Source: an uncultured bacterium (GTDB taxonomy: Bacteria > Bacteroidota > Bacteroidia > Bacteroidales > JACABE01). Taken from it: a stretch of 8,132 bases of DNA. Position numbers and translations under genes: made by a program. Numbering within the stretch: position 1 is the stretch's first letter; every line of letters starts with the position of its first letter. Positions 1 to 7,427 of this stretch are shown in pieces. Below the pieces are notes generated by a model. That model did no database searches. It was not told the origin of the DNA and saw only the letters and a program-made list of their open reading frames with translations. The stretch covers positions 1-8,132 of the forward strand of contig CAIWDQ010000214.1 in the NCBI GenBank assembly GCA_903911455.1, given 5' to 3'.

Positions 1-43
1 GTTTAATGTCTCTCCTAAAAGCCTAATCAATTAAAAGTCTTTA

Positions 44-73
44 TTTATTATTCATAATTATTTACTACTTTTG
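44..73 (+). promoter_or_regulatory. Putative Bacteroidetes-type promoter of rsmI
   Basis: TACTTTTG at 66-73 is a perfect match to the Bacteroidetes sigma-ABfr -7 consensus TAnnTTTG. A weaker -33-like TTTA lies at 44-47, 18 bases upstream, where the consensus would be TTTG. A start near position 80 would leave a leader of only about 10 bases before the ATG at 91. The leader is A-rich (AATAAAAATAATAAGC) with no Shine-Dalgarno sequence, as is usual in this phylum. The -7 match is seen directly. Promoter function is inferred. Confidence 0.6.
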
Positions 74-90
74 TAATAAAAATAATAAGC

Positions 91-759
91 ATGTCGAAAC
101 TATATTTAGTGCCAACACCATTAGGTAATCTTGAGGACATTACCTTAAGAGCCATCCGAATTTTGAAAGAAGTAAACGTAGTATTAGCCGAAGATACACG
201 CAAGACCAGCATATTATTAAAACATTACGACATAAGTACCCGTCTGGTAGCTCATCATCAGTTTAACGAACATAAAACATTAAGCAATATAATCAATCGC
301 ATTACTACCGGCGAAACAATGGCTTTGGTAACCGATGCAGGCACTCCCGGCATATCTGATCCCGGATATTTATTGATAAGGGAATGTATTAAAAACAATA
401 TAGAAGTTGAATGTTTGCCTGGTGCAACTGCTTTTGTCCCAGCATTAGTAAATTCAGGTTTACCCTGCGACAGGTTTATCTTTGAAGGCTTCTTACCGGT
501 TAAGAAAGGCCGTCAAACTAAACTAAAAGAGATAGTAAGTTGCGATTGCACCATGATATTTTACGAATCACCACATAGATTAGTAAAGACATTAGAACAG
601 TTTGCTGAGTATTTAGGAATGGAAAGGAAAGCTTGCGTATCAAGAGAACTAACAAAGATATACGAAGAAAACCAGAGAGGAACTATTGAAGAATTAATAG
701 CATTTTATAAAGATAAAACAGTAAAAGGAGAGATAGTTATAGTTGTGGAAGGGAAGTGA
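91..759 (+). CDS. rsmI: 16S rRNA (cytidine(1402)-2'-O)-methyltransferase RsmI
   Basis: The 222-residue product is a cytoplasmic SAM-dependent enzyme of the tetrapyrrole-methylase-like fold. RsmI methylates the 2'-OH of C1402 in the decoding centre of 16S rRNA, alongside the N4 methylation by RsmH. Family motifs appear in order: PTPLGNLEDIT (about 8-18), AEDTRKT (33-39), the glycine-rich VTDAGTPGISDPG (80-92), LPGATA (109-114), FYESPHR (157-163), SRELTK (184-189) and GEIVIVVEG (213-221). E. coli RsmI is about 286 residues. This one ends right after the methylase core, a short form usual in Bacteroidetes rather than a truncation. The ATG at 91 puts the MSKLYLVPTPLGN motif at the very N-terminus, as expected, and follows an A-rich leader. 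It is probably monocistronic, since a palindromic repeat begins at the base after the stop. Confidence 0.96.
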   Translation: MSKLYLVPTPLGNLEDITLRAIRILKEVNVVLAEDTRKTSILLKHYDISTRLVAHHQFNEHKTLSNIINRITTGETMALVTDAGTPGISDPGYLLIRECIKNNIEVECLPGATAFVPALVNSGLPCDRFIFEGFLPVKKGRQTKLKEIVSCDCTMIFYESPHRLVKTLEQFAEYLGMERKACVSRELTKIYEENQRGTIEELIAFYKDKTVKGEIVIVVEGK

Positions 760-793
760 CCTCACCCCAGCCCTCTCCTGAAAGGAGAGGGAG
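760..793. repeat. GC-rich palindromic intergenic repeat (REP-like)
   Basis: This C/G-rich island starts at the base after the rsmI stop. CCCTCTCCT (771-779) and AGGAGAGGG (783-791) form a perfect 9-bp stem with a GAA loop, preceded by CCTCACCCCAG (760-770). Its composition is unlike anything else in the window. Elements reading CCTCACCCC...CCTCTCC and their complement are familiar as dispersed intergenic repeats in several phyla, and often give spurious peptides ending in PSPFRRGLG, as the minus strand does here. No T-run follows the stem on either strand, so it is not a classical intrinsic terminator, although the hairpin could protect the rsmI 3' end. The palindrome is seen directly. Its membership of a dispersed family is from memory. 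Confidence 0.75.
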
Positions 794-805
794 TAAAGAC
801 AACAA

Positions 806-836
806 TGCCTAAAGTTTGAAGTTTGGAGTGCCTAAA
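806..836. repeat. Short direct-repeat patch (TGCCTAAA x2)
   Basis: TGCCTAAA occurs at 806-813 and 829-836, 23 bases apart. Between them is a tandem heptamer pair, AGTTTGA and AGTTTGG (813-826). The patch lies just after the GC-rich palindrome and about 40 bases before the Nudix start. It resembles short intergenic repeat debris common in Bacteroidetes genomes. No -7 box could be placed in it, so I do not call it the Nudix promoter. Confidence 0.45.
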
Positions 837-874
837 ATTAAATACAAACGAATCATTAATAATAAAACAAATAT

Positions 875-1345
875 ATGCCTTATACTTACGATTATCCACG
901 TCCGATGGTAACAGTTGATATTGCTGTTTTTTATATAAGTAAAGAAGATTTAAATATACTCTTGGTAAAACGCAAAAACAATCCATATAAAGATTGCTGG
1001 GCTCTCCCGGGAGGTTTTGTGGATATGGAAGAGTCACTTGAACATGCTGCATTAAGAGAGTTAGAAGAGGAAACAGGCTTAAAAGGTATAGAATTAGAAC
1101 AATATTATACATTTGGAGATATAGGAAGAGACCCCAGAGGACGTACGATTACAGTATTATATTTTGGATTAACTAATAAGAAAAATATTAAAGTGAAAGG
1201 CAGAGATGATGCTGCTGAAGCAAAATGGTTTTCATTGAAAGAACTACCCTCTCTTGCTTTTGATCATAATTTGATACTTGGGTTATTGGAAGATGCTATC
1301 CCAGATAAATTAGTGGCAGATTATATTATTAATATGAAAGATTAG
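875..1345 (+). CDS. Nudix hydrolase, probable ADP-ribose pyrophosphatase type (COG1051-like)
   Basis: This is a 156-residue cytoplasmic Nudix enzyme, expected to hydrolyse a nucleoside diphosphate linked to another moiety with Mg2+. The Nudix box GX5EX7REUXEEXGU is complete: G47, E53, R61, E62, L63, E65, E66, G68 and L69. The N-terminal YPRPMVTVDIAVF and the segment FGDIGRDPRGRTITVLYFGL (80-99) are typical of the ADP-ribose pyrophosphatase/NrtR-related branch, which makes ADP-ribose a likelier substrate than 8-oxo-dGTP. The protein lacks the C-terminal winged-helix domain of the regulator NrtR, so it should be an enzyme only. The ATG at 875 places YPRP/VTVD at the usual distance and follows an A-rich leader. 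It is same-strand with rsmI but separated by 115 bases of repeats, and ends 12 bases from the convergent MBOAT gene. The exact substrate is inferred. Confidence 0.9.
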   Translation: MPYTYDYPRPMVTVDIAVFYISKEDLNILLVKRKNNPYKDCWALPGGFVDMEESLEHAALRELEEETGLKGIELEQYYTFGDIGRDPRGRTITVLYFGLTNKKNIKVKGRDDAAEAKWFSLKELPSLAFDHNLILGLLEDAIPDKLVADYIINMKD

Positions 1346-1357
1346 CTGTTTTAAATT

Positions 1358-2872
1358 CTAAAACTGGAAGTAAATAAACGGCTGTATCTCCGACGACTTT
1401 GCCTGATAAATTATAAATACTATTACAACAACTATTACTGCTTTGGCAACATAAGGCACTCCAATAAAGAGTTCTTTATATCTATCTTTAACAATTACTG
1501 GAAGCCAATGTATAGCAAATGCAATCAAAAGCAAGATAAATACAGCTCGGTAAGATGTGATTATATTTGGGATTAATCCTGGATTAAAATGATTAAATAT
1601 CTGCGAAAGCATCCCTCCTACAGCCTGCATATTTGGCGCTCTGAAGAATATCCAGGCAAACAATACAAAATGAAAAGTTATAAATACTGATATAAAATGA
1701 GAATAGATTGTTTTTCCTCCTTTTGCAGGAAAAAATTTCATCCATAACTTATGTATAGTTAAGCCAAATCCATGCAATGCTCCCCAGATGATAAACCGAA
1801 GCGCCGCTCCGTGCCACAAGCCTCCTATCAACATAGTTAAAAACAAATTAAGATACGTTCGGAACTTTCCTTTTCTGTTTCCACCTAATGATATATATAA
1901 ATAATCGCGCAACCATGTTGATAAAGATATATGCCATCTTCGCCAGAAGTCGGTAATGTTTGCAGCTTTATAAGGGGAATTAAAGTTCATAGGCAATCTG
2001 AATCCTAATAATAAAGCAACTCCAATAGCAATGTCGGTATATCCTGAAAAGTCGCAATAGATTTGTGCAGCATAACCATATATTGCCATCAGATTTTCAA
2101 AGCCTGTATAAGATAAAGGACTGTCAAAAACTCTATCAACAAAATTGATAGAAATATAATCAGATATAAGCATCTTCTTAATCAAACCATTCAGGATAAG
2201 AAATAATGCAAACCCAAACTCTCTCTTAGTTAAAGAATATTCTTTATATAATTGTGGAATAAAATCGTAAGCTTTTACAATAGGTCCTGCAACCAACTGT
2301 GGAAAGAAGGTGACAAAACAAGCATAATCAATGATGTTTTTTAAAGGCTCTATTTTCTTCCTGTAAACAGAAACAGTATAACTGATAGATTGAAATGTAT
2401 AGAACGAAATACCAACAGGCAATATAATTGTAGTGATATCAAAATGAGTTCCTGATACACCATTCGTCCATAATGCAAGATAATTTACAACCTTAAGATT
2501 TGAATGGAATATATTATTAATTGTCTCTAAAAAGAAATAAGAATACTTGAAGTAAGCCAATACTCCCAGATTCATTATCACACTTAAAGTAAGATAAAGC
2601 TTTCGTTTTAACTGGGAATTTGCTTGTCCGATAAGCAATCCCATAAGGTAATCAACAAGCGTGGTGAATAATAATATGGTGAAGAAGTAACCACCGCTTT
2701 TGTAATAAAAGAATACACTTATGATAAAAAGGAATCCATTGCGTAAAGAAATCTTCTTGTAAACAACAGAATAGATTGAAAGAACTATTGCAAAGAAAAA
2801 CCAAAAATCTGATGTTGTAAAGATCATTGGCCTGGTAGGATCGTATTGTAGTATGTTCTTAAAGAATTCCAT
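1358..2872 (-). CDS. MBOAT-family membrane O-acyltransferase (AlgI/DltB/PatA-like)
   Basis: The 504-residue polytopic inner-membrane protein has about ten hydrophobic segments. Proteins of this family pass an acyl group, usually acetyl, across the membrane to a periplasmic acceptor or SGNH partner. Conserved blocks: LPVGISFYTFQSISYTV (151-167), FFPQLVAGPI (189-198), YCDFSGYTDIAIG (272-284), TDFWRRWHISLSTWLRDYLY (307-326) and GGLWHGAALRFIIWGALHG (350-368). H354 in WHG corresponds to the invariant active-site histidine of MBOAT enzymes. H314 in WRRWHIS is also conserved. Length matches AlgI-like proteins. The ATG overlaps the stop of the upstream SGNH gene by one base (TAATG), implying translational coupling. 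As the last gene of a lytic transglycosylase-SGNH-SGNH operon it probably supplies acetyl groups for glycan modification. Peptidoglycan is my favoured target, with an exopolysaccharide or other glycan as alternatives. AlgI itself is an alginate enzyme and should not be transferred as the name. Confidence 0.93.
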   Translation of the reverse strand: MEFFKNILQYDPTRPMIFTTSDFWFFFAIVLSIYSVVYKKISLRNGFLFIISVFFYYKSGGYFFTILLFTTLVDYLMGLLIGQANSQLKRKLYLTLSVIMNLGVLAYFKYSYFFLETINNIFHSNLKVVNYLALWTNGVSGTHFDITTIILPVGISFYTFQSISYTVSVYRKKIEPLKNIIDYACFVTFFPQLVAGPIVKAYDFIPQLYKEYSLTKREFGFALFLILNGLIKKMLISDYISINFVDRVFDSPLSYTGFENLMAIYGYAAQIYCDFSGYTDIAIGVALLLGFRLPMNFNSPYKAANITDFWRRWHISLSTWLRDYLYISLGGNRKGKFRTYLNLFLTMLIGGLWHGAALRFIIWGALHGFGLTIHKLWMKFFPAKGGKTIYSHFISVFITFHFVLFAWIFFRAPNMQAVGGMLSQIFNHFNPGLIPNIITSYRAVFILLLIAFAIHWLPVIVKDRYKELFIGVPYVAKAVIVVVIVFIIYQAKSSEIQPFIYFQF

Positions 2873-4116
2873 TAGTTTTTACGTGTAATATCAATATAAT
2901 AATCATAAGATTTAAGGAAAGCATTAAAGAGTAAATCCCCTTGTAAAGCATATCCTTTATTAGTAAAATGCACCTTATCTCCTCCAGCTAAACCTGCACT
3001 TATCCATTTCTTCATAGACATATAACCCCCCATTACTTTATGAAGATCCCAAACGGCACAGTTGTTTTTATTTGCGACCTTAATTATAGCTTGTCCGGCT
3101 TTTATCATGTTTGGATTAGGGAATTTACGTTTACGATAACTATCGGCAGGAGTAGTCAATAAAATAGCTACGTCCGGTAAAGCATCTTTAATTCTATTAA
3201 TAAGAAAAGTAAGATTCCTTTCAAATGCAATGTCATCAAAAGTAAGATTATAAGCATCATTAGTACCAAGAGAAATAATAATCCATTCGGGAGATAATGC
3301 TTTTAAATGCTTTTCTAAAAGATTACATTTAAGATATGAAACAACCTCAGCACCATTTACACCAACTGCAGAATATATAATCCCCGGATCATCATTATTA
3401 AGTTCAATTCCATAGATAGTAATACTATTTTGAAGACTATCTGTCTTTAGAAAGGAAAGATAAAGCACATCATAATGATCATCGGTTGTAAAGGATGTAT
3501 ATCCAAACGAATTGTCAATACCACTAATTTCTTTACCTGTATTGCCTTCCAGAACTCTTAATTTATAAATAGTATCACCCATATTATGATAAATCTTCAC
3601 CTTATTATAATCCTGATGCGGAAGATCTCTGGGGTTTAAGATTATCTGAATACTTGAATTGGTATCATAAGTTGTAACTGCAATACCGGCCAAACCTAAT
3701 TCACATGATAGATTGGATTGTATATTACGACAACTATACCACTTACCTGTATAATTTACTTTATAATTATTTGGATTATTAGTTGAAGCTACATTGTAAG
3801 GGAAAAGAAATCCACGGCTTCCCATTACACCCAGAGCAAATGATTGCAGATTATTACGCATCTGTCCTGAAAAGTTATCAGCTTGTATATGCGAATCCCC
3901 GATTTGAAGAACTTTAATTTGTCCCTGACCTGTTAGTATAAGTTTATTTAGTTTCTTATAAAGTGAATTATAATCTTTAGCGGAAGTGCCATAATAGTTA
4001 ATAACATTTGAATCGTTCCAGATAAAATCATAGGGAATAGGTTTGTAAGGAGTGTCCTGACAAAAAGATATCTTTGTCAATAATAATAGCATTATTATAG
4101 ATAAACTCCTTGACAT
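2872..4116 (-). CDS. Exported SGNH/GDSL-family hydrolase or O-acetyltransferase, Ape1-like layout
   Basis: The 414-residue product starts with a signal peptide (MSRSLSIIMLLLLTKISFCQ). Cleavage is probably after C19, since the sequence is not a good lipobox. SGNH blocks are intact: block I IGDSH with nucleophile S75, block II G252/N254 (VGVNGAE), block III GTND at 284-287, and block V D380-x-x-H383. About 170 residues with alternating beta-like character separate blocks I and II. Ser near 75-80, a large inserted module and C-terminal DxxH resemble the layout I recall for Neisseria Ape1, a peptidoglycan O-acetylesterase with a CBM-like insert. The C-terminal CAVWDLHKVMGGYMSMKKW matches the next protein upstream, so the two are paralogs. 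It lies 4 bases after that gene and overlaps the MBOAT gene. A transferase role (PatB/AlgX type) cannot be excluded by sequence. Confidence 0.88.
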   Translation of the reverse strand: MSRSLSIIMLLLLTKISFCQDTPYKPIPYDFIWNDSNVINYYGTSAKDYNSLYKKLNKLILTGQGQIKVLQIGDSHIQADNFSGQMRNNLQSFALGVMGSRGFLFPYNVASTNNPNNYKVNYTGKWYSCRNIQSNLSCELGLAGIAVTTYDTNSSIQIILNPRDLPHQDYNKVKIYHNMGDTIYKLRVLEGNTGKEISGIDNSFGYTSFTTDDHYDVLYLSFLKTDSLQNSITIYGIELNNDDPGIIYSAVGVNGAEVVSYLKCNLLEKHLKALSPEWIIISLGTNDAYNLTFDDIAFERNLTFLINRIKDALPDVAILLTTPADSYRKRKFPNPNMIKAGQAIIKVANKNNCAVWDLHKVMGGYMSMKKWISAGLAGGDKVHFTNKGYALQGDLLFNAFLKSYDYYIDITRKN

Positions 4117-4120
4117 TAAT

Positions 4121-5593
4121 TTAATTCATTAAAGGATTAATTGTGGCTTTCTTAAGATATTCATTAAAATCAAAGAGCAAAGCATTATAAAACATTTCGC
4201 TTACAATACGCGCACCACTATCATTAAAATGAGTAAAATCTTTATTTGCTAAAGCTGGTTCGGCAAATACCCAGCTAGGCATAGAATTCTCACCACCCAT
4301 TGCTTCGTAAAGATCCCAATAAGCACATCCGGCTTTAAAAGCAGCGTTCTTCTGAGCTAATCTTATCTTAATTACATTTGGATTGGTTTCATAATAATCT
4401 CCAGCTTTTCTTGAACGATCCGAAACACCAATAACTATTATACAGATATCTTTATTTAATTTCTTTAGAGTCTTTAATTGTTCATAAAAACCTTTTTCAT
4501 AATAAGAATAATCAGGTACTTCTGTTTTCTCATTCTCCGGAACAGCATTTACACCAAACTGCATTATAACCAACTTAACATTCAAAAGATCATAAAACTT
4601 CTTTAAGTTATCAAAGTTAGTTTGTGAGAAACCATAACCCGAACTCCCTCTTAAAGGAATATTATCAACAGCAATACCCTTGTCGCCATCTAAAGCAAAA
4701 CCATATACATCAGGACTATCTTTACCTTTGAATTGAAGTGAGAAAGAAGTTGGAGCGTTTCCAAACTCCCATTTAAACATGTTTAAATCTTTAGAAGCAG
4801 GAAGTGTTTCAGTTTTTAAAAGTTCTTTATTCTGATATAGTTTAACATTTACATCTCTCTTATTATATCCATAAAACAACTTTAAATGTTTAAAACTTCT
4901 TGTGTTTTGAAAAGAGGTTTTATTTAAGCTAATATATATCTTACCCGAAAGATTATTAGTATCAGTACTTGTAGAGTCATTATTCTTTGTTAAATATCGT
5001 GCAAAGCCAAGCATCGCACCATATCTGTTATTGGAAACATGAGGTTGATTACTACCAATAAGTGTGTATTTAGTCCAGTTATCCGAAGCTGATTCAGTGA
5101 CTGATGAAGATGGTGCAGCATTAACAACCTGCATCAAGCCTGAGCCACATCCACCAAACTTAGTTTGTAATTTAAAACGAAGAAAAGAAGTTATCCTGTC
5201 GCCTTCTATTTGCGAATCACCATAATGCAACACTCTTATAAGTTCATTGCTTTGAGATAATTTCCTTAATGCTTCAAAGAAAGGATAAAGTGCATCAGGG
5301 TTATTGTTAGGATATTCTATATGCTGTATCTTACGCAACAAAGCATTCTTTGTGGATTTTAAAGTATCAATGTCATCCGAAGCATTGGCGGTTGTATCTG
5401 CTGTATTCTCTGATAATATCTTTGAGATATCAGCATACTTTACTGTTTTATTTGTAAACAAATCGGAGAACTGAAGGAAGTATAATGTATTTTTTGCATT
5501 AAGTTTAACGCCGTCTTTTGGGAAGACAAACATCAAAACAGAGAGTAATAAAAATACACCAATAAGAAATAATAGTATTTTAAATGGTTTCAT
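4121..5593 (-). CDS. Membrane-anchored SGNH/GDSL-family protein with diverged catalytic blocks
   Basis: The 490-residue product has one N-terminal hydrophobic segment (about 5-24) ending in FPKDG, so it is probably a periplasmic protein held by an uncleaved anchor. A polar Ser/Thr/Asp-rich stretch (about 45-80) leads to the SGNH domain. Block I reads YGDSQ with S127 as nucleophile. Block II is near G316 (LRGSSGYG). Block III is FGVNA (346-350), where the usual Asp after Asn is Ala. D452-x-x-H455 forms block V. An insert of about 180 residues separates blocks I and II. CAYWDLYEAMGGENSMPSW (423-441) aligns with the paralog downstream. The retained Ser/Asp/His argue for activity. Role is inferred as acetyl transfer or removal with the downstream MBOAT. 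The ATG at 5593 gives a normal KPFK-hydrophobic N-terminus. It begins 44 bases after the transglycosylase stop. Confidence 0.87.
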   Translation of the reverse strand: MKPFKILLFLIGVFLLLSVLMFVFPKDGVKLNAKNTLYFLQFSDLFTNKTVKYADISKILSENTADTTANASDDIDTLKSTKNALLRKIQHIEYPNNNPDALYPFFEALRKLSQSNELIRVLHYGDSQIEGDRITSFLRFKLQTKFGGCGSGLMQVVNAAPSSSVTESASDNWTKYTLIGSNQPHVSNNRYGAMLGFARYLTKNNDSTSTDTNNLSGKIYISLNKTSFQNTRSFKHLKLFYGYNKRDVNVKLYQNKELLKTETLPASKDLNMFKWEFGNAPTSFSLQFKGKDSPDVYGFALDGDKGIAVDNIPLRGSSGYGFSQTNFDNLKKFYDLLNVKLVIMQFGVNAVPENEKTEVPDYSYYEKGFYEQLKTLKKLNKDICIIVIGVSDRSRKAGDYYETNPNVIKIRLAQKNAAFKAGCAYWDLYEAMGGENSMPSWVFAEPALANKDFTHFNDSGARIVSEMFYNALLFDFNEYLKKATINPLMN

Positions 5594-5637
5594 TAAAAGA
5601 AAGAAGATTAAATTACGATTAATTACACTGTTTACTA

Positions 5638-7260
5638 TTATTCATTCTTCTTAACCTTAAGAACCTGGCCTGCATTTATGTTGCCATTCTTACCTAACTT
5701 ATTTTGCTTTTTAAGATCCTCAACACTTACATCATACTTTTTTGCAATAGCACTTAAAGTTTCTCCTTTTTTAACTGTATGAGATGTTGAACCACTCTCT
5801 TTCTTTACTTTTTTATTACTTTTCTTAGGTGTATCTTCTTCGGTATCTTCGTTATTCTTTTTCTTGTTTTTATCTTTTTTCTTATTCTTATCTTTCTTAT
5901 TTGATTTAGTATCTTCGTCTTTTTTAGATGCTTTATCTTCTTTCTTATCTTTATCTTTATATTTTTTAGTTGTATAGATAATCAGTTTCTGCCCTGCTTT
6001 TGGATTCTTATGACGCATATGATTCCATTCTTTCAAGGCATCGGCATCTACATTATATTTCTTGGCTATCTTCTTAAAATTATCTCCCGCTTTTACTTTA
6101 TAAGTTATCTTAATTACATCATCATTAGGACTGACTTGCACATATTTCTTTGATGATTTCACATCAGTATAATTAATCATGTTCACTCTATTCTTTGATG
6201 CAATTGTGTCTTCCATCTGAATAAAAGTAGTAACAAGATTTACAGGTAACTTTAATGAATAAGATTCGCTTCTGCCGGGAATGATATCATTTTTATATTG
6301 TGGATTAAGATCTCTAAGCTGTTGCAAAGGAACCTTTAATACCTCAGAAACTGTGGTAAGCGAAATATCCTCATTCACCATAATGGTATCAGTTAAAAGA
6401 GGAAAATCAATCTTTTTTGGGAAAAGTTTATGCTCCTTATAATAATTCATCATGTAATTGGCAGCTATAAATGCCGGAACATAACTTCTTGTTTCGGTAG
6501 GAAGATAATTATAGATCTCCCAGAAATTAGTTTTACCATTTGCACGTTTGATGGCTTTGTTTACATTGCCCGGTCCACAATTATATGCAGCTATTGCCAG
6601 TGTCCAGTCTTTATAAATCTTATATAGGTCTTTAAGATATCTTGCGGCAGCATAACTTGCTTTAATAGGATCACGGCGCTCATCGACCATTGAGTTAACT
6701 TGTAGATCGTAAAGCTTTCCGGTGGTATACATAAACTGCCATAAGCCTGAAGCTCCAACTCTTGAAACTGCTCTAGGGTTTAATGCTGACTCTATAATGG
6801 TAAGATATTTAAGTTCGTGAGGTAAACCTTGCTTATCTAATATTTCTTCAAATATCGGGAAGTAATATTCGGCTAAGCCAAGCATTACTTTTACATTCTT
6901 GCGTTTTTTATTTACATAAAGTTCGATAAAGGCCTTCACCTTATCATTATAAGTCATGTCAATTATTGAAGGCAGTTTCGAAAGGCGTTGCATATAAACC
7001 GAATCAGAAAACTCTGGGATACTTGCAGCATCTTCATCTTCTTTATCACCAAAATACAATGTATTTGTATTAAGTTTTAGTGATTGACTGACGAAGAAGT
7101 TATTCAACAGACTATCAAGATTAGCCAGAAACTCCTGATTACTTATTTTTACAGTATCAGAAGGTATATAAGGCTTACTTGCAGTGGATGAATACGATTT
7201 GTTTACAAGCAGAACAGATGACAGAATTATACAGAAAACGATTTTAGTTATGAACTTCAT
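5638..7260 (-). CDS. mltD: MltD-like murein lytic transglycosylase (SLT/GH23) with LysM domains
   Basis: The 540-residue exported protein is expected to cleave the MurNAc-GlcNAc bond of peptidoglycan, leaving 1,6-anhydroMurNAc. An N-terminal signal peptide (MKFITKIVFCIILSSVLLVN...) precedes a spacer. The SLT/GH23 domain (about 130-265) has catalytic E157 in IIESALNP, GASGLWQFM (169-177) and AYNCGPGNV (225-233). A degenerate LysM-like segment lies at about 297-340, LysM at 386-430 (YKVKAGDNFKKIAKKY) and LysM at 494-537 (HTVKKGETLSAIAKKY). LysM modules bind peptidoglycan glycan chains. The last two are joined by a Lys/Asp/Asn-rich linker (about 431-488) containing a KDKNKK repeat. E. coli MltD is about 450 residues, and most of the excess here is this linker. 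It is the first gene of the operon. The mltD symbol rests on domain order, not on proven orthology. Confidence 0.94.
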   Translation of the reverse strand: MKFITKIVFCIILSSVLLVNKSYSSTASKPYIPSDTVKISNQEFLANLDSLLNNFFVSQSLKLNTNTLYFGDKEDEDAASIPEFSDSVYMQRLSKLPSIIDMTYNDKVKAFIELYVNKKRKNVKVMLGLAEYYFPIFEEILDKQGLPHELKYLTIIESALNPRAVSRVGASGLWQFMYTTGKLYDLQVNSMVDERRDPIKASYAAARYLKDLYKIYKDWTLAIAAYNCGPGNVNKAIKRANGKTNFWEIYNYLPTETRSYVPAFIAANYMMNYYKEHKLFPKKIDFPLLTDTIMVNEDISLTTVSEVLKVPLQQLRDLNPQYKNDIIPGRSESYSLKLPVNLVTTFIQMEDTIASKNRVNMINYTDVKSSKKYVQVSPNDDVIKITYKVKAGDNFKKIAKKYNVDADALKEWNHMRHKNPKAGQKLIIYTTKKYKDKDKKEDKASKKDEDTKSNKKDKNKKKDKNKKKNNEDTEEDTPKKSNKKVKKESGSTSHTVKKGETLSAIAKKYDVSVEDLKKQNKLGKNGNINAGQVLKVKKNE

Positions 7261-7283
7261 GATTATTGTATCAATTTAACATA

Positions 7284-7302
7284 CAAATTAATTGCAAAGT
7301 AA
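7284..7302 (-). promoter_or_regulatory. Weak candidate -7 boxes for the transglycosylase operon
   Basis: Read on the minus strand, TTACTTTG (7302-7295) and TTAATTTG (7291-7284) each match the TAnnTTTG consensus except for the second base. The first would put the transcript start near 7288 and give a leader of about 28 bases to the ATG at 7260. I could not find a convincing -33 TTTG at the right distance for either. The operon needs a promoter in this stretch, but these boxes are only the best candidates. Confidence 0.3.
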
Positions 7303-7427
7303 CGAAAAATAAATAGATTTTGGGATATTTAATTCATAAAAAATTAAAATAAACTTAATCCGTTAATCGAAGTTTGTGACTTAGATTTCATAATTTGTAG
7401 TTTTTAACTACTTTAAATTAAATACAA

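Noticed and set aside
771..800. Intrinsic terminator of rsmI
   Set aside because: The stem is strong, but no U-run follows it on either strand, so it is kept as a repeat only.
762..1112. Minus-strand 116-residue open frame overlapping the Nudix gene
   Set aside because: It lies antisense to a gene with a complete Nudix box. Its C-terminus (TPSPFRRGLG) is simply the palindromic repeat read in translation, a known source of spurious proteins.
1346..1366. Bidirectional terminator between the convergent Nudix and MBOAT genes
   Set aside because: GTTTTA and TAAAAC (1348-1353, 1359-1364) form only a 6-bp A/T stem around AATTC that runs into the MBOAT stop codon, which is too weak to call.
4060..4116. 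Lipoprotein signal in the first SGNH protein
   Set aside because: The cysteine is preceded by ISF, with Phe at -1, which does not fit the lipobox. Signal peptidase I cleavage is more plausible.
6430..6627. Plus-strand 65-residue open frame
   Set aside because: It is antisense to the SLT domain of the transglycosylase, shows no family motifs, and has Cys/Ile-rich composition typical of a shadow frame.
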